From assembly GCA_036345935.2 (NCBI GenBank), contig JADWOT020000009.1, forward strand, positions 14,120,148 to 14,184,147: a stretch of DNA of 64,000 nt. Direction: 5' to 3'. How positions within the stretch are numbered: the stretch's first letter is position 1; each line of letters starts with the position of its first letter. The position numbers were made by a program, and so were the translations under genes. The notes beneath the pieces are model-generated. The model was not told the origin of the DNA, ran no database searches, and saw only the letters and a list, made by a program, of their open reading frames with translations. This stretch comes from Taenia hydatigena (taxonomy: Eukaryota > Platyhelminthes > Cestoda > Cyclophyllidea > Taeniidae). Below, piece by piece: positions 1-12,648 of this stretch.

Positions 1-169
1 TCTGTGGTCTCATTCACTGTGCGTGACCATTTAAGGAATGCCTTGTAACGTCATTCATTGTTGGCAATGAAATTGGGTGACTTTATGCGTCAAATAGGGA
101 TTTGTAGTAAATCGAAGAACTGCTGCTGTTCCCGTCTTTGTGGCGACTTTGGCAATCACCGCTCCGATA

Positions 170-360
170 GGCTCAGGCGAAGAAACAAGAATTTGGACTA
201 TCACGTTGCCATGCATGTCGTCTTCAACATCAGCCCACACTTGACCCATTCAAGTGTTTCGCATGTAGAGTGCCATCTCTACGCAAGCATCAGTCGCCGA
301 AGTGAGATGTCGCAGTGCGAGTACCACCTGTTCTTCATTGGACACCAATGCACTCAGTGG
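170..360 (+). pseudogene. Histone H2B-like relic in repeat A, left copy
   Basis: Read in one frame from 175, the translation RRRNK....V....SPHLTHSS has the spacing of the H2B segment running from its basic patch to PDTGISS (RR, K, V, P and SS conserved). A second frame from about 311 gives RSASTTCSSLDTNAL, resembling the H2B RSTITSREIQTAV segment. Two frames are needed and conservation is low, so this call leans on the clearer H2B relics at 55.1 and 57.7 kb. H2B is the nucleosome partner of H2A, and this copy cannot encode it. Confidence 0.4.
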
Positions 361-1183
361 TTCTGCCTCAAAGACGAAGCTGCAGGACTTCCATTTCCTC
401 AACTTTTCCATATTAAATGAACACGGTGTTCATATTTGCTTCATTTGCCTTTTCGCATTGCAAATGAACGACGACAGAGAAACAACGCCACGTCTCGCGA
501 CAAGCGCCCGACATCCTGTGTCACCGAGGAGTGATTCATGCATATTGGCACGATTTGAACTGATCGCCACTCAGCAAATCAGTGTGACTCCACGAAAGTG
601 TAGATCTTGACCGATATGGGTCATATATGATGCTCTACACACCTTGACTGGTCTAGCAGAACCACAATCGCATAACCTGAATCTCGAAGGGTGGAAGAAT
701 AGGAAAGTCATGGAAGTTTACTGAGTGTTACTGCAAGTCGTAGAGTGTCACTGCAGCTCTTCAACCAGCATCATTTTGTGCATATCAGTGGACAATTAGA
801 ACAAGCCCTTAAGATTGTTACGTAGTGCTTAAGTCTTGGGCAGCAGCTGCGTTTAATACTCGAACGCGGTCTTTAGCCAAATTAGCACTCTTCCTCTCTT
901 TTCGTTGGTTCTACCAGTCCCTTCTTCTAGTCCTTGTCTGCGCAATGGCCCAAACACCTGACTCACATCAGTAGAGCCTCTCCTTCTCGACTGCTCTGCA
1001 CGTCGGCAATGCACACCTTGTCCTTTGTCTTTATGAAAGCATCCGGGCGCTGAACTTACCTCAAACAGTTGGGTTCGAGTCGAGTTTTACACTTACGAAT
1101 GCAGTATCATGCAATAGTCTTATCACCAAGGTAAACAAAAGGAATTTCGCGTTCTCTATGTTCTAACAGCCGTATTCAAACAA

Positions 1184-1400
1184 TCAAGCACACGGCGAAT
1201 CCTTGCAGTTGTTTGTATAAGCATTTACAACTTGTCCCTCGATAGTGCTGACGGTGTATTCGTCAACCCATTGCTGCATGCATTCGACTCCAACGACTCT
1301 CTTTAAAAATGCATGAATCAGAATAACCAAAGAACCAAATATTCGGCCACGCCAAGCCATCTTGATCGAGGCGAATTCATCCATCGTGCAGCAAGTTGTC
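1184..1400 (-). pseudogene. Possible histone H4-like relic in repeat A, left copy
   Basis: The minus strand has a 76-codon open frame. Within it RIFG, then LK about 12 residues on, then VDEYT and finally QVVNAY fall in the order of the H4 motifs RISG, VLK, VTYT and DVVYAL, with small indels. Few residues are identical. The matching frame in the right copy (18215-18428) has a premature stop, so the frame is probably not under selection. An unrelated origin is possible. Confidence 0.3.
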
Positions 1401-1653
1401 ACCACTGCGGTCATGCTGACATGGCCAAAGATATATTTTTATAAGCAAAATGCGTGACAAAAGTCTAATGTGATGAATGGATGCCCTTTAGGAGGCGTAA
1501 GCTAGAAGGACGCACATTTGATGGCAGATTCACCTCTAGATATCACATCCGAGTCATTTAATCTATCCTGAGTGGGAATGTCTAGAGTCGAGGCCTGACG
1601 ACCGTCTAAATGTAGTAAATGAAGAGGACTAGGATAAGACAATGAGTGTATGA

Positions 1654-4600
1654 GGCAGGCGATGTCTTGCGACAACATGGCATAGTTTTGAGTGCTTGGC
1701 TTGCCACGCCTGTTTTCGAAATGAGAGTGCTCTCTTGAGTACCTTCGCATTGCTACAGGAATATCTGTCGCACAATCAAATGACCCTCAGAAGAGAAACC
1801 CCTCGACAGAGGATGGCATCCGTCAAGTGCCATGATTGTAGAATCTCAGAAGTTAATTGACTTGACAGAGGCGGACGTGAATGCCGGAAGTTGTTTGCTG
1901 GCATGTACTGCAAGTCGTGTTTGGTTAGGAAGCATCAAGCCATTGCCACTGTCAGGACGGCTAAGTCGGCTCTGTTAAGAAGGCTTGAAACTCATAACGT
2001 AGGTACCTCGACATCTACCAGTTGTGAGACAGTTATTACAGCTGACTCACTGACCCAGTGGGATGGCGGTGTGGGCTGTGCTAGCTTTCTTCCCCTCCAA
2101 CAACCAGACGTTAGAGATGAAGGTGTTAGGGGAGAAAGGGCACAATGCCACCTAACTTGATGAAATGACCAAGTTAAATGATCGGGAGGACACACACAAG
2201 GCGTTGTCTTTGCAATCGGTCTAAAAGAGCGGACCAGCATAGCCTTAGTGGTCAAATGACTGTCGAGCAATGTTTATGGGCTGCGGCATTCACTGTGATA
2301 TCAAACTTACCTTATACGGTTATGGGGATCCATCTGCTCACACTTTAATATAGTTAGCTACAACATTTTTCCTGCCATTACTTGCGAAGTAGACTAGAGA
2401 CAACTTTCAGTAGAACTTAATGGAGGTCACTCCCCCCATCGTGATTTAAAATGCAACTTTCTGTAAATCGGTTTTGGAAGTCCGCTCGTGACAATCATGC
2501 TGATAATTTTACCGTGGTGAAGAGTGGGAATGATCCACCGAGCTCATTACAGGCATGGATTCAACGCTTACAAGATGCAGGAGAGGATGTGCTAGTCAAA
2601 ATAAAATCTCGATTTTAGCAAACGCATATGCTACATCCCAAGCTTATTAATTGTTGAGTCCAGTCATTCATTTAATTCCTTCATCAACATTTACCGATTC
2701 TTGTTGCCATTTAGCTGATGTCCGCACGCAGATTTGATTCAAATAGGAGTGTCCGCAGCCTTCAACTTTATGCCTCAAGCACTGCCACCTATCCCACTCA
2801 CGCGCTATTACACTTCTCGTGAGAAAACCCAGGATTCACTACGTCTGCAATACTTCTCGAGGGGGTATTTTGGCTCTATTAATTGGTGGGAGGGAGACAC
2901 CACCCAATCCTCATCATCTGCATTCCTTTCGTGTGTTGATCTTGAACATAGCAAAACCATTTGTGGGACAGAATAAAAATGTCACCGCATTGAGAGACCG
3001 CAAAGCTGTTGTTGTGATTATGGATTCGGCCGCAGTCGTAGCCCGGCATTGCGGTGGTTATCAGGGAAACAGACGTGAAACAGCAACACCACACAACATG
3101 CACCGAGTTCCACACGTGTCAAATGCGCATCTTCGTCCACTGCACGTCGAAATGTTCCACGCTGCTGCCCTTCGCGTAATTTTCTTCCACCGTCAACGCC
3201 TCTACCCAGTCTCGTCTTATTCTTACCGTCTTTCTACTGTCCATTCTTCATCGCCTCCTTCTCCCTTGCTCCCCACACTGCAAAAGGCTAGTGTATCGAG
3301 AGTTTATATAAATAGAGAACTCAAAGATAAGTAATCTTATTCCTTCCTTCCTCCATTTATCATATCACTTTCTTCTCATTCATCCCTTTTTTCTTTACTT
3401 GCATTCATCATCTTAAGAATTGTCTTAAGTGGTACCACAATCATTTGGACCCGTCAAGAGACAACTATGCAGTTGGGTCAAGCGTATCACTCACTTGCCT
3501 GATCGCCATGTTAATTCTATTTTGTCTCACTGTTGAAATTGTCTCGAGCCCTTCACCTCTAGCCTCACCACGTATATGGATAATCGACCATTGCATTGCA
3601 AAGAATTTTTTGTTCCACCAACACTGTTGGTGGTTACAGGCTGTAGTAATTGTAGATGGGTGTTTTTAATTGCCTGACTAAATTCAGTGGCCGAAGCGGT
3701 CAGTTGTGTGTGGGTGAGGAAGGAGAAATGCCGTGCAATAGTTAAACGTCCATTTGACCGTGTCCTTCACCATCAGCCTTAGATCAGCTCACTGCCGTTT
3801 CGACAGTATGATATTCTGCCCATGCCTATGGTTTGCTAGCCCTTCTCTGCTAAAGCATTCCATATTGTGATAGACTAGCATTGAATTCAGTAGAACTTCT
3901 GATCCGTGAGTTGAAAGCGATAGTCAATTTAAAAGTAAACGGCAGATTGGCAAAAGAAAATCACACCAACATACGCAAAACACTAAAATGATTGCCAGGA
4001 GGAGTAGAATTGGTTTGAGGATAAAGTTTTTATGGAAATGACAGGAGGATAAATCAAGACCACAAATTCCGGTGGCCATTCACAATATATCTAATCCTCA
4101 TTTGACGAGTCATGATGCACTGAGTGGTTGGATTTCATTTTGTAACTAAACCAAATTATTCCCAATGAAATTCAAATTTACCGCTGACGTACTGCCCGTG
4201 CCTGGCTCGGATTCGAAACATATTATTACATGGGGTGCTCACGCACAACGAGTGCTTGGGATACATCCGCATTGACAGTCATCCAAACATCAATGTAGTC
4301 TTCGATGTGCCCTACTGTGAAGCAAGTGCCTACGATATGAGGAATCGCATTATCAGGAAGCAAAGCATACTCGACCTCCTAGTCACGATCATTCCTCACA
4401 CTCACAACACCCAGCATGCCATGTAGTAGACGCACGGGTTTTCCACCCATTTGACTTTGCGGTGGTTATTGACACTAATGCTACTTCCTTCTTTCGCTAG
4501 CTGTTTTGGTAGAAATAAGTCACGATGCAACCCATTACGATCTGCTCTAAGGAGTATCATCACACCCACCATAACTGTTCGTCAACTTACCGCTTCCCTC

Positions 4601-6128
4601 ATGCCATCATCTCGTCCCAAACATCCGCGCTTGTATCTGCCTAGTGAAAAGCCTATTCGGCGAGTTATGGACTCCTTTCATACATGACACTTGTCTGCGC
4701 TCGATGCACTTTACCTGTAGCGCCATGGATTTTGGCGAAGAAAATAGATTATTTGTGAGTCAAAAATGGCGAATGGGCTTGCAAATAAACCGCGAAATGG
4801 GACATGCTCATGCATGGGTCAGATGCCAGCAAACTGAACAAGGCATCATGCCCTACTGGGCGGCTTGTACGGCCACTTGATGTTCAAAGCAAGAAAGGTG
4901 GACGATTGATTGCGTCTGCATCAGGACCGGTCTGAAGCATGTTTAACGTTTGGGGAACACGCAGAGAATGCCAGCTGATAACTCAAATGCCTTTGCATCG
5001 TGTCCCTTGCAAATTGGACTAGAACCAGACCACTAAAGCGTCGAGCAAGTTTGCGTTCCAAATAAGCTGTTGAGTAGTAGATGAGTTGAGGCTACGAATC
5101 AATGCTGATTTGATTTCGCTCATTTTGTACGAAGTGCCACCACGTCGAATCTTCAGTTTGATTCTTTGGCGTGGGTTAAACACATAACAGCAATCAACTC
5201 CTCATAGAACGGCTTTGCCCTACTACGATTGCGGTGAGAGCTCGTGTCGCTGCATTTTCGTCATCACTCACTGTGCTCACTCAACATTCAGCACTTTTGT
5301 CAAGCTTCAGATCTTCCAGAAGAAACTCGTCCATTGCCTTTCTAAAAAACAACATAATTGATGGACTACTTAGCACACTTGGTAGCACTTCAATTGGACT
5401 AATTTCCTCAGAGCATCTGACTTGCTGTGAAAAAAATAATTCTGGACGGGCCAATTGGCATCCCTGACTAATGCTGACACTAATACAATGAACAACTCGT
5501 TCACTTTAAACCATCTGTAAGGAGAGGGATCCATTAGAGAATCGCACCTTGAGTTTGTCGATATCTGGCGATAGGCATATGCTGCATGCAAGCCGCTTTT
5601 AGGAGAGCCAATCCTCTGCAAGAGTAGGGAGAAGAAAGGGTGTGTTGTGTTCTCCATGGCGTTTTGACAAGGCATTCAGCCTTGATGACCAGTTTGAATA
5701 TGGGTTTGCCTACTTTGGTCACTAATGTGGCACGCGTAATTCACTGTAATAATGGGGACGCATAAAACATCCCAATTGTGTGCCTAATTTGACTATTACC
5801 TGTGCCCATGTCTAACCCCGTTCACACCTCATGTATTCCGTCCAATTCAATGGAAACAATGGGACCTTAAAAGCGATACACTTTGCTTTGATGGTAGCAC
5901 ACTAGAAGTGGTCCATTGTTCCCATTCATATTTGTAGCTGCAATGTGCTCGGTGAAGTATATATAGCATGAGCACAAAGCTCTTGCTCTATAAGTGACAT
6001 ATTAGCCCTCCTCGATGGTAACTTACCTCGTGGTCGTCATCGCGATCCAGGGCGTTTGGGTTTGTGAAGACTCAACTTCTGCAACTTTAATGCACATTTA
6101 GAGCGCACTTGGGCACAGATCATCACAG
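1654..6128. other. Intergenic DNA, no supported gene apart from the 4.2-kb candidate
   Basis: No repeat shared with the rest of the window was seen here. A 171-codon open frame at 2819-3334 has a low-complexity proline/serine-rich end and no family resemblance. Other frames are short. Upstream PKD exons of the polycystin gene could be hidden here but cannot be supported. Confidence 0.5.
4160..4425 (+). CDS. Possible upstream exon(s), unrecognised product
   Basis: Two overlapping open frames look protein-like. The first, at about 4171-4250, reads FKFTADVLPVPGSD then IITWGAHAQRV. The second, at 4253-4425, includes NVVFDVPYCEASAYD. They could join by removing 4198-4252 (GTGCCT...GAG, phase 0), but the donor is weak. 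The alternating hydrophobic pattern would suit a PKD-type beta domain upstream of the polycystin gene, about 1.7 kb away on the same strand. I do not recognise a family, and the frames could be chance. Confidence 0.2.
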
Positions 6129-9100
6129 AAGATTCGTGAGACTGCTTTCGACTTTACGTACAACTTTGAATGTCCAGACGTAGTGTTTGTGAACGAAATT
6201 TTCCAGTGCAACCTCACAGTGCTCGACGAAAACAGAGTTGCACCTACACCGAAATGGCAGGGCAGCCCACTGTTTGGTCAGGAATCTACAGGTTCGTCAG
6301 CATTTAATGCTGTGCTGTGATGTGTCATGCGCAGTCATTAATACCTACTAGAAGTGTCTCACTGACGACTATTGTCTTGGGAGCACAATATACACACATA
6401 CACGTGCATGTCATGCTGATTTCAAGAGGCACAGTCAGAAATTGACACGTTTATTCGTTTCAGGAGGCAACCCCTTATCTCTCGGTGTCGCATCACTGAA
6501 GCACCCTCAAGGCAGTTTAATAAATTGCTCTTTACCAGAGATGTTTGTCCGCGGTCCCTCGACCTCTGAATCGCGTCATCTTCGTTCCATTTCAATGGCG
6601 ATAGATGGAGTCGAAATCAAGATTACAGTGAGTCAGCAAACACACGTAGATGGACAGGCAGATAGGTAGAGAGGGGCAGAAATAGACATTGCCAAGCCTA
6701 CCTTGTCCTATAATTTCGCCAGTTTCGCCTAATTTGTTGCCAAACTTATCATTGTTAGCACCAATTGAGCTACTTGCCTTTCATAATCCATCCCTAATGA
6801 GAGCAACAACAACTTTCTTGAAGCATGACCTCCCTCCTTGTTCTGGCGCAAGCATGGTGGATTATAGAGGCAAAGCTGCTTCGAATGCAGAACCTACGTT
6901 TCATGCTAAGCGTCTGGTACGTACTACCCTGTCACTATTTCATCCCTCACCTCCAGCTTCTCTTCGCCCTTCATTTTCTTCCTGTCACCATTCTCACCTT
7001 CGTACTCCCTTGCCTCCTACATATTTTGCCACTCTTTACACGCCTGCGCTTCTTCTCCCTATGTAGGTGTGGACAAAAACTAACCAGAAGCCTAAAATGC
7101 GGTTGCGTACAACCAAAGATCCATCCAATCTCTCAAGAGGCGATGAAATTCGACTCGAATCCAGCAATAGGATGGCATGCGTATGGACAGGCGGAATGTA
7201 TCCACAACCACCGAATCACTTGATTCCTGCTGTAAGTTAGCTGCTCCTGCACAAATTGTGTGATTTGCTGTCCAATCTGTCTCTCAAACAAGTGTATCAT
7301 TCGTTCCAAAAAGACCCACTGGTAATTACCATTTGGGTGTGTAGAAAGGCTGACAGGCTGATCGGTAGTTGGGACCCCCAGAAATGATGGTGGATTACTT
7401 GTTTTCCCCTTGTTGTGGACAAACTGCGGTAGAAACGCTTGCTTCATAGAGTTGCATAGGACTGAATGATATCATGTGGTGGGCAGAAATCATTTGTCGA
7501 GGGCTAGATATAATTTGGACTCAGCGAGTAACACCTCATGGTTTCTGCTAAATTATTCAGGACGGTGCTCTCATGCTTACTACTGTCACAGGCTCTCAGA
7601 AATGATTTACTTTCAAAATTGTGAGACAGGTGGCCAGTCGATCAACGAATAGCTAGTTATTAGGTTTTGAAGCGATGAGTTGATTGTTTATTGATCTTCA
7701 GTTAGGACTGGAATGTGAGGTCTCTGTAGGGTCTGTAATTTATTGCGGATGGGCATACACTGTTACATTTACTCTATGCCAATCAGTCAATCCATTTGCA
7801 GTTGCCCACAAATGGGCTCTTAGAGCGGCCAAGTATGAAGGCAAGAATTAGCACAATTTTGTCAGGCCGCACTTGTGAAGGCTACGTGTGGTGGCCTAAA
7901 GACCGGCCCATCCAATATGCAGATCGACATTGGTTTGCAGGTACAGCTGGACGTGTATTTGAGCAGAGCAATACATATCCGTGGATCTTTTGCCCAAGAA
8001 GGTGCGCACTCAGTGGCAGCCGTATTGGAAACCCATGAATGGGAACAAAATAATGCACCAAGGCGTATAGAAATTCCCATCAATGTGGTCCCCATCAACG
8101 CCCAATCAAACTCAGCATCTGGTATGCTTACTTTGCTGAGTTAAGCACATTAATTTCGCTTCCTCAATGGTAGGACTACTCAAGCCAAAAATTGCTGGAA
8201 TTGCCATATTTGAGAAAGTGGGATCAAAGCTCTTCTCCGGATGTGGAAAACGGTTGGATATCTTTAACATTGGGAGCAGAATCACATTCAAGGCAGATGT
8301 CATTGAAGAAAGCGTCAAGGAAGTAACGTGGTGTCTCGCAAATCGACAAAATCCCGATCAGAATTCGGAGAAAGTGGTAGGGGGTGCAGAATACACAACT
8401 GACTTCGTTGTAACCGTAAGTGACTCATATTGGCAGTAAGATTGAATGCACTGCAGGTGGCAGGCCAATATACAATAACTGCTTTCGCGAATGGTGATGA
8501 AGGCACCAGTTTAAAAGCCAGCCATTTTCTCGAAGTCCTTGATGGTGAGGACTTTGCTCTCGCGTGTGAGAAGTACCAACGAAGTAGCATTGATGTGACT
8601 CAATCCGGTCGGTCTTTTCCGAGGTTATGGTCCATACCTTTGCAATTCGGACACCCTCACGGAACTGACAACTTCCACTACTTTCCATGGAACGATCAGA
8701 GCATATGCCTTTCGCCGAGGTTATGGTTTAATTCACCATCCGATTCTGATCCAAATGAGGCAAGCGCATCTACAAGCACTGTGGTTGATCTTCCTGCTTT
8801 CCTTAGAGCACTGATGTCCTATACGCAAAAGTGAGTGTCCCAGCAGAAGGAAGAACATTTGAAGTGAATGAGGTGGATGGCGATATATGTCTGCTTCCGA
8901 CCGAATTGAAAATGGGTGAACATTACGAAATGACTGTCTACATCAACGCATCTATCAGAAACTATGAGGACACCCACAAAATTCGGCAGAAGAGGAGTTT
9001 GGAAGCAAAGTTATCTGTTCAGTAAGAAGTGCATTGCTTTATCGCGCAACTTTGTAGAGTCACACGGCCTCGAATTACCGCGGCGACATCGGTCATACGA

Positions 9101-12100
9101 TCACCTGAACATGTGGTCATCAGCGCTACAATTGATGGTCACATTGACTTTAAAAGTGCCGAAATATATTGGCATTTTTTAGTCACGTTTCCTAACGGTA
9201 CAAGTAAGAATATTTCGGATGAATCGTGGCGTTATGGAGAAGGTAAACTCTTGCATGCCTATTAAACTATGAGGGGCATTTGGGTGAGGAAGAAAATGTC
9301 AGTTAGACAGGAGGATGGAGCAAGGTGCAGAGTAGGCACAATCAAATGCTTATGAAACAACTGAAGCATTTATGCACTGCCCTCAAAGCAATCTCTGCAG
9401 GGAGACATTCCGTGAAGTGACTGAACCAACCTTAAACAGTCAACAATTATGCCACAGGTCATGTGCAGGTTAGCTGTCTAGTGATTGTATCGCCGCACAT
9501 ACAATACCCAAGTCGCTTTATGCGAGTAGGTATCCGTAGGCTAGACGACACCCCATACCACCACACACTACTGCATATGCATGGACTCGCATGCACACGG
9601 ACATACACTCACAGATCCACCAGCTAGCGCCGTCGCATAACGTCTTCAATAGGCGCGCTTCTAATGGGCAAACTCATGAGATGCCTGTGGTAGCTAGGCT
9701 GTCAGATCCCATTAAAATGCATAAAGTCAAATGTCGGTGCTTGACTCGAATGCCCCTTTCACCTTTGTCCAGCTGTTACTTTACACATGTAAGTATGTGT
9801 GCGTCTTTCCTTTCGCCAGGTTTGGGTACAAGCACTTTTGTGATTTTTCCTCACTTCATCCGTCAGCTGCTGAATGGAACAGAACTGAGTGTCTGTATGT
9901 CAGTGAGTCAGGATTATCATGGTTATCTGCAATCCTGTCAACACCTAGAGGTGCAGTTCACCACCACATGCGATGAATGCTCCCTTGAAGCTCCCAATTT
10001 CATACACGAGTTTCAACGTGTCCGCGTAGTCTGCAACTGTCTCCCGACTGAAGGGACTTTTGAGTTCTATGGTACCTTGGTTTCTTACTGATGTTGATGC
10101 AAAAAATCTTTCTTGTAGCAAAGACACCTAAGAACCAGTTAACAATCGGTATTTCTGCAAATCCCTCATTTTGCGGCATTTTACCCCTGGATGCGGAAGG
10201 CATTCAGATGTGCATTCGTAGTCTGCCAAATTCTAGTTTATACATCGACAAGTGCTTCCGTGCTATCAAGGTGGGTGGATTTGGACCCCATTCTCTGTTA
10301 TGCTTGTCTACGTATCCACTTATTCCCGCTTCCCTTGTTCCTTATCTCATCTATTTATGCACATCTATCCCTCCACCCACTCACACACCTATCCAACCAT
10401 CTATTCACATCTCGATTCGACAGCATGTGGGTTATAGGACATACTCGCTGTGACTGCGTTTTCACATTTCTAGTTTGTTTGGAGCACACCAAATGAATTG
10501 GGAAAACAAATGGACGACCTTTTATCCGGTAAAAATGACATACTGGAAAAGGCGATTGCCTCCGAAGATCCAAACACCATTTTGGGATCCATTCAGGCAA
10601 TATGCGCACAAATCAGGGCATTCATTAAAACCGGTCTCACTCAGAGTAGGCAGCGTATTTGTCGAATCTTCACTTCTCCTTTCAATGAGTCGAACGAACC
10701 ACTTTTACAAACTTGCTTCTTACTACTTCAGATACGTCCGGTGCAGCAGATCAGAAACGCGAGATTTTAGCCAAGGTTTGCTCTTCTCTTTTTTGATTTA
10801 CAATAAAATTCTGCTCGTTTATGCCCATTTTGCGCAAGCATTTCTGACTAAATGATGTTTTCTGCATTGACCGACCAATAAGGGCCCAGGAAAATTCATG
10901 TTGAACGTAGTGGCTTGAGAATTTCTTCTGCCAACGCTTTACCTTGATCGTATTTAACCCTGCAGTTGACAGAAAAGCTAGTCGGAGCACTGAAACATGT
11001 CAGTCTTGTCAATTGTCAGCACCTGCTCCCCTTATCGTCTGGCCTTGAAGCCATTTCCACTGTCGCCGGAGAAATTACCTCTGCAACAATCAATCGCATC
11101 CGGTCGAAGCTTGACGAGGTGGCGTATGCGTTACCGCAACTGCTAAGTGACTCTTCATATCAGAACGTCTTCAATCTGGTCCGCAGATTCACCAACATCG
11201 GTGTCTATCTTCTTGAGGTACTTTGCCAAACAAAACTGATGCCTTATCATAGGGAATGCGCTACCAACATGACAATCCCACTCCCTCACTCAAACGTGTC
11301 CAGCCACAAGAACTCGACTACGACACAGGCATTGATGCAGATCGATTTTCATCTTACGCGCCTTAGTGCGAATTGAAGTCGGATGGCCAACTCAAATATC
11401 CTGTGGACCCTCGGACATCGTAATATATGCTTATTCTAGTGTTTGTCACCCCGATTAACGGTGCACAAATCGACCGAGTTAGGTGTGCACTGGTTTAACC
11501 GTGCGTAAAGGGATGCAGTACTGCATGCAATACCACCACGACTGCAGCTCTTGCTAAATCTGTGGCAGTTAGGTGATGTCACTTCTATTTTCAGCTGTGG
11601 ACTCCATCGACACATTGATTTTGAAGCGCATACGAGAAGTGCAAAGGCTGTCTGTGAGTCATTTCTGCTTGCATTCGATTTATTAAAGTGAGGATTAGGA
11701 CCATGTTTGACACTTACATCCATTTATTTATTTATTTTCGTTCGGCGACTTTTATTTTATATTATTAATTGAATCAGATTTATCTTCTCCCTCACTGCTT
11801 CATTCTCTCACCTCAGTAATTTGGGGGTTGTCTGTGCCTGAAAGAAACGTGTGCTTCCAATGCTTTTCAGGCGAAATCACTGACTGAGGTGCTGGCAAGG
11901 ATAGATAGCATACTGGCAGGCAGCCTCCATGAAGTGCTTGTTCCTGGGGGTTCCATGTTCCATGCCGATTTCAGCGCAGGCGGTTTTGTTCGCTTCTGTC
12001 GTGTAATGGCGTGGAATCTCTCCCATGATGGCGGAGCCTGTGGTGAAAGGAATATCGTCATTCCAAACACCACAGACTTGCGGAATCACGAGGATGTTGT

Positions 12101-12548
12101 AATACGTGTGGGTGTCACCACCTATTCTGCTCTACAAATCGCATTTGCACAATTCATTATTGTCAAATTTTAGACGAGTCGTTTTGCAGAAAACATCTAC
12201 CCCTTCTTCAACCAAGGTCTGTATAATCCACGATCCAGCCTTGCATCGCTAGCATTCTATGCGGAAGGAACAGCACTCACTTTGTCCGACACTCAGCTTC
12301 CGTTCCGTTTTGCACTTACAAAGGTTAGCCTTCATGCCATTGTTTAAGAACATGGTGACAGTTCCAAAAAAAACGTGTAAATGGCCACTATCCTCTGCAT
12401 AGAACACATCTGCAAGCGGCGTCACAAGCAGTGATGTGGAGTTTGGGGAGCAGGAAGTGCAACTACCAGAACCCATCGTAGCTGTAGACGGAACACTAGT
12501 TCATCAACTTCTCATCATGCACAGGTTTGAGATTTACCAACCGGAAGT
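6129..12548 (+). CDS. Polycystin-1 family protein (PKD/REJ extracellular region), partial, multi-exon
   Basis: Family role: large membrane receptor-channel proteins with PKD repeats, a REJ module, a GAIN/GPS region and 11 membrane segments, acting at cilia or the cell surface. My exons, chained by GT/AG and matching phase: 6129-6291, 6464-6627, 7067-7231, 7866-8121, 8174-8415, 8457-8583, 8624-8780, 8809-9021, 9058-9242, 9820-10071, 10119-10270, 10474-10645, 10732-10775, 10966-11365, 11595-11653, 11871-12107, 12174-12323, 12403-12548 (about 1,090 codons). Exons at 7.9-8.5 kb read as PKD-like beta domains (VAGQYTITAFANGDEG). Exons at 8.6-10.3 kb are cysteine-rich and REJ-like (CDECSLEAPNF, YIDKCFRAIK). 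Exons at 10.5-12.3 kb carry the helical repeats that follow REJ (ASEDPNTILGSIQAICAQI, LTEVLARIDSILAG). The 5' end is not found, and the 3' end is lost in the gap, so no GPS, PLAT or membrane segments are visible. Vertebrate polycystin-1 is about 4,300 residues. The joins at 8584-8623 and 8781-8808 and the 11365 donor are the least certain. PKDREJ-like is an alternative family member. Confidence 0.78.
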
Positions 12549-12648
12549 NNNNNNNNNNNNNNNNNNNNNNNNNNNNNNNNNNNNNNNNNNNNNNNNNNNN
12601 NNNNNNNNNNNNNNNNNNNNNNNNNNNNNNNNNNNNNNNNNNNNNNNN
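12549..12648. other. Assembly gap of 100 N
   Basis: Exactly 100 unknown bases, the usual placeholder for a gap of unknown size. It interrupts a polycystin coding exon two bases into a codon, so the sequence on either side need not be adjacent, and any reading frame that runs through the Ns is meaningless. Confidence 0.99.

Larger units (their letters stand above)
1..1653. repeat. Repeat A, left copy (inverted relative to 17,957-19,612)
   Basis: The sequence from the window start to about 1653 is the reverse complement of about 17957-19612, with scattered substitutions and small indels (for example 'gtggtctcattca.tgtgcgtgacc' near both outer ends). The left copy continues past the window start, so its full length is unknown. 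The inner boundary lies at the motif cctCATAC, where the right copy switches to repeat B. It carries histone-like relics, listed separately. Nothing else within it is recognised. Confidence 0.85.

Noticed and set aside
55..249. Minus-strand frame in repeat A read as a novel conserved protein
   Set aside because: The frame has stops upstream in both copies, and the opposite strand gives the H2B-like reading with better spacing.
2819..3334. 171-codon open frame on the plus strand, the longest in the window
   Set aside because: No family resemblance, low-complexity end, no ATG at its start and no splice context; a frame this long is expected by chance in 64 kb.
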